64,000 bases of DNA from Streptomyces paradoxus (GTDB taxonomy: Bacteria; Actinomycetota; Actinomycetes; Streptomycetales; Streptomycetaceae), in contig NZ_JACHGV010000004.1 in the NCBI RefSeq assembly GCF_014202475.1, forward strand, positions 310,001 through 374,000, in the 5' to 3' direction. The notes beneath the pieces are model-generated. The model was given only the letters and a program-made list of their open reading frames with translations, searched no databases and was not told the origin of the DNA. The translations under genes were made by a program, and so were the position numbers. Position 1 is the stretch's first letter; each line of letters starts with the position of its first letter. Positions 61,854-64,000 of this stretch are shown piece by piece.

Positions 61854-61869
61854 TGTTTCACGTGAAACA
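61854..61869. other. parS: parS site
   Basis: TGTTTCACGTGAAACA is the exact ParB-binding consensus, a perfect 16-bp palindrome. Streptomyces parS sites cluster around oriC, which places this window in the central chromosome arm region. Confidence 0.92.
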
Positions 61870-62039
61870 TCCTTTTGACTGCGCCTGGTCGAGACATCTG
61901 GATCTTGCCTACGCGCCCGTATCCGTTCGAAGCCGCTCAACAGAAGGACGACGACCTTGGCGCACTCCCTCTGGGAGATCATCGACACCTCCGACGACGA
62001 GAGCCTCGGCTCAAGCATGGCGGACATCGTCGGCCCAGA

Positions 62040-62178
62040 GTCAGCTCGGAGGAGCTCACCAACGAGTTCGTCAACGACATCCGCGACGGCAAGGGCGACA
62101 GCTTCCGCAAGCGCTACCGCGAGATGGACATCCTGCTCGTCGACGACATCGAGTTCCTCGCGGACAAGGAGTCGACGG
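62040..62178 (+). pseudogene. dnaA: dnaA internal fragment
   Basis: The frame reads VSSEELTNEFVNDIRDGKGD, SFRKRYREMDILLVDDIEFL and ADKEST, matching the AAA+ core of DnaA from after Walker A through Walker B (LLVDDI). Only about 46 residues remain, with unrelated sequence on both sides. It cannot be the working dnaA. It is 170 bp from the parS site. Confidence 0.8.
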
Positions 62179-62291
62179 CCTGTCCTGCACTGAAGCCGCC
62201 ATGACCGAGCTGCACAATCACGGCAAGTTCAAGGTGAAGTTGCTCCGCTTCGGCTAGTACAAGGGCTCTCCCTGACGCGGTCCTATCCGTC

Positions 62292-62951
62292 GTGGTGGGT
62301 CTGGCATGGAAGGCCAAGAGGCCCGCCGACAAGGGCAGAGGTGGTGCCCAAAAGTCCAAGGCACCTGTCACGCTGCGGCAGTTCCTCCCGCACACGCGCC
62401 CGGAGGAGCTGGTCGGCCTTCGCCGCCGAGACGTGGACCTGGACAACCTCGTCATCCGTGTCCGCGTGGTCGAGCCCGAGCGGACGAACGGCAGACGCGC
62501 TCCCGGCGAGACCAAGTCCGATGCGGGCGTTCGCACGGTGGTCCTCCCGGCCTTCCTGTACAAGGAGGTGAAGCGGCACCTCGCTTGGTACGCCGAGAAG
62601 GGGCCGGATGGTCTGGTCTTCGTAGGGGAGAAGGGCGCGCCTTTCCGTCGTACCTCCTTCGGTCGGAAGTGGCGCCGGGCTCGCGCCATCGTCGGTCTCC
62701 CGGACGGCTTCCGCTTCTACGACCTCCGTCACACCGGGCACACCCTTTCGACCCGCTCCGGCGCCACCCTCGAGGACACGATGGTCCGTACCGGGCAGTC
62801 CTCCGAGAAGGCCGCGCTGATCTACCAGCACTCCGACGAGGAGCGGCAGCGGGAGGTGGCTGCCGGGCTCGACGACCTGGTGCGAGCCGAGCGTGCGAAG
62901 TGCCACAAGGACGACCCCGCGCACCACAGTGAGGAGGCTGCCGAGGGCTAA
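62292..62951 (+). pseudogene. Tyrosine recombinase (integrase) catalytic-domain remnant
   Basis: About 210 residues of the C-terminal half: RPEELVGLRRRDVDLDNLVI (first catalytic Arg), GVRTVVLPAFLYKEVKRHLA, FYDLRHTGHTLSTRSG and TGQSSEKAALIYQH with the nucleophile Tyr. The HxxR histidine is Tyr and the next catalytic His is Gln, and the N-terminal arm-binding and core-binding domains are gone. It probably inserted the element whose tRNA scar lies at 61560. Confidence 0.8.
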
Positions 62952-62998
62952 TGGTGCGGTTGTGGTGCGCGACCGGCTCACCGGTCTAGACAACAAAG

Positions 62999-63025
62999 AA
63001 CCCCCAGGTCTCTGACCTGGGGGTT
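62999..63025 (-). terminator. tRNA-Gly terminator
   Basis: AACCCCCAGGTC and GACCTGGGGGTT form a perfect 12-bp stem around TCT, 5 bases beyond the tRNA CCA end. Confidence 0.8.
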
Positions 63026-63030
63026 TCGCA

Positions 63031-63104
63031 TGGAGCGGGTGACGAGAATCGAACTCGCGCTCTCAGCTTGGGAAGCTGATGTTCTACCATTAAACTACAC
63101 CCGC
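63031..63104 (-). tRNA. tRNA-Gly(CCC)
   Basis: The minus strand gives a complete cloverleaf: acceptor GCGGGTG/CACCCGC, D arm, anticodon loop TTCCCAA (anticodon CCC), T loop TTCGATT, discriminator T and encoded CCA. It reads the GGG glycine codon. Confidence 0.93.
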
Positions 63105-63375
63105 GTAAGACGCCGACCGAGTCGGTGTCCGAGCGATCGCCACTTTACCTCATGTCAGGCCCCCGGTGTTGATGCCGCGGGGCCTGAGGCCGTTTCAGGG
63201 ATGGGATGCGGCTGCGGGGGAAGGGAGTTGGGGCGTACGGTGGTGGGGCGTGAGAGGGCCCGGGCGGGACCGGAGTGCCGCCTGGAGGGCCGTCCCTTTG
63301 ATCCCGTACTGTGGCTTTTGTCGTCAGGCAAGCAGCAGCCAGACGCGGCTCTTGGGGAAGGGACTCTTGGACTTG

Positions 63376-63534
63376 ATGGAGCGCACCGTCGTCCGTTGTG
63401 CCGATGGGCACGTGTTCACCACCGCTTCGTTCCCGATGCAGCAGGCCGAGCGGCTCGGCCCCGGGCGGCTGCTTCGGTGCCCGCGATGTGCGCGGCTCCG
63501 GAGTGTGGTGCCCGTCAGCTACCAGAAGCGGTAG
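63376..63534 (+). CDS. 52-residue zinc-ribbon protein
   Basis: The protein reads RTVVRCADGHVFTTASFPMQ, then RLLRCPRCARLRSVVPV. Cys-x4-His and CPRC give a likely zinc ribbon. It sits just before dcd, separated by a long hairpin. ATG 63376 is the simplest start. Function unknown. Confidence 0.7.
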   Translation: MERTVVRCADGHVFTTASFPMQQAERLGPGRLLRCPRCARLRSVVPVSYQKR

Positions 63535-63563
63535 CGGAACGGACAAACGTAAGGCAACAGGCA

Positions 63564-63608
63564 CAAGGCGCGCGGAGACGTCCGGTTGTGGTCGCTCCGC
63601 GCGCCTTG
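63564..63608 (+). terminator. 14-bp hairpin between zinc-ribbon gene and dcd
   Basis: CAAGGCGCGCGGAG pairs perfectly with 63595-63608 around a 17-nt loop, ending 14 bases before the dcd start, so it may also affect dcd translation. Confidence 0.65.
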
Positions 63609-63622
63609 CGTATCCTCGGGGC

Positions 63623-64000
63623 GTGCTTCTCTCAGACAAGGACATCCGGGCCGAGATCGATGCCGGGCGGGTACGGATCGATCCCTATGACGACTCGATG
63701 GTGCAGCCCTCGAGCATCGACGTGCGCCTCGACCGCTACTTCCGGGTGTTCGAGAATCACCGGTACCCCCACATCGACCCCGCCATCGAGCAGTCCGACC
63801 TGACCCGGCTCGTGGAGCCGGAGGGGGACGAGCCGTTCATCCTGCACCCCGGGGAGTTCGTCCTCGCCAGCACCTACGAGGTCATCACCCTGCCCGACGA
63901 CCTCGCCTCCCGCCTGGAGGGCAAGAGCTCGCTCGGCCGGCTCGGGCTCGTGACGCACTCCACCGCCGGGTTCATCGACCCCGGCTTCAGCGGGCACGTC
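63623..64000 (+). CDS. dcd: dCTP deaminase, N-terminal part
   Basis: From GTG 63623 the frame reads LLSDKDIRAEIDAGRVRIDP, MVQPSSIDVRLDRYFRVFEN and GKSSLGRLGLVTHSTAGFID, the Dcd trimer fold with the nucleotide-binding RxxxKSSLGR motif. It converts dCTP to dUTP (or dUMP in the bifunctional form) for thymidylate synthesis. The C-terminus is outside the window. Confidence 0.95.
   Translation, partial: MLLSDKDIRAEIDAGRVRIDPYDDSMVQPSSIDVRLDRYFRVFENHRYPHIDPAIEQSDLTRLVEPEGDEPFILHPGEFVLASTYEVITLPDDLASRLEGKSSLGRLGLVTHSTAGFIDPGFSGHV

Overview
The window looks like core Streptomyces (or close actinomycete) chromosome. The evidence is very high GC with strong third-position GC bias, frequent GTG and TTG starts, GC-rich perfect hairpins between genes, a consensus parS site, and typical Streptomyces families (MMPL exporters, SpoIIE/PP2C phosphatases, CGNR, GtrA, KdpFABC, DUF4394, DUF5994). 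All annotation is by reading the sequence; no database search was run.

Layout. 0-6 kb: end of an MMPL exporter, two two-component systems and a secreted serine hydrolase. 6.1-7.15 kb: a graveyard of three gene fragments. 7.2-19 kb: regulators and enzymes, including a TetR/oxidoreductase pair with a clear operator, PhyH dioxygenase/AraC, a CPA2 antiporter, an internally deleted hydrolase, a CGNR regulator, and a dipeptidase-like protein with a TetR gene. 18.6-21.6 kb: a MerR regulator, CBS protein, DEAD-box helicase and cold-shock protein, separated by strong palindromes. 22-30.5 kb: SDR/LysR pair, PAP2-like membrane enzyme, NfeD/SPFH pair and secreted proteins.

30.8-41 kb is a regulatory island. 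It holds a PucR-like regulator, two SpoIIE-type phosphatases, a STAS anti-sigma-antagonist-like protein, a GNAT-like protein, and two related modules that pair DUF5994 proteins with a one-helix membrane protein. Both modules are preceded by the same 66-bp element (53 of 66 positions identical, no gaps). I consider this the best candidate for an undescribed system.

41-47 kb: fatty-acid desaturase, a mobile-element relic, GtrA, and an RHH regulator with 21-22-bp-phased TGGCGCCA boxes, followed by DUF4097 and a DrrAB-like ABC exporter. 47.2-55.4 kb: a K+ region with kdpFABC, an extra 27-residue membrane peptide, a crippled kdpD, an APC permease and a fragment of a second permease. 55.9-57.4 kb: an IS5-like element with 18-bp inverted repeats, a TAA duplication and a passenger gene. 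58-61 kb: membrane and FG-GAP secreted proteins.

61.2-63 kb is an integration scar next to a perfect parS: a 3-prime tRNA-Arg fragment, a damaged tRNA-like gene, a dnaA fragment and a decayed tyrosine recombinase. The window ends with tRNA-Gly(CCC), a small zinc-ribbon protein and the start of dcd.
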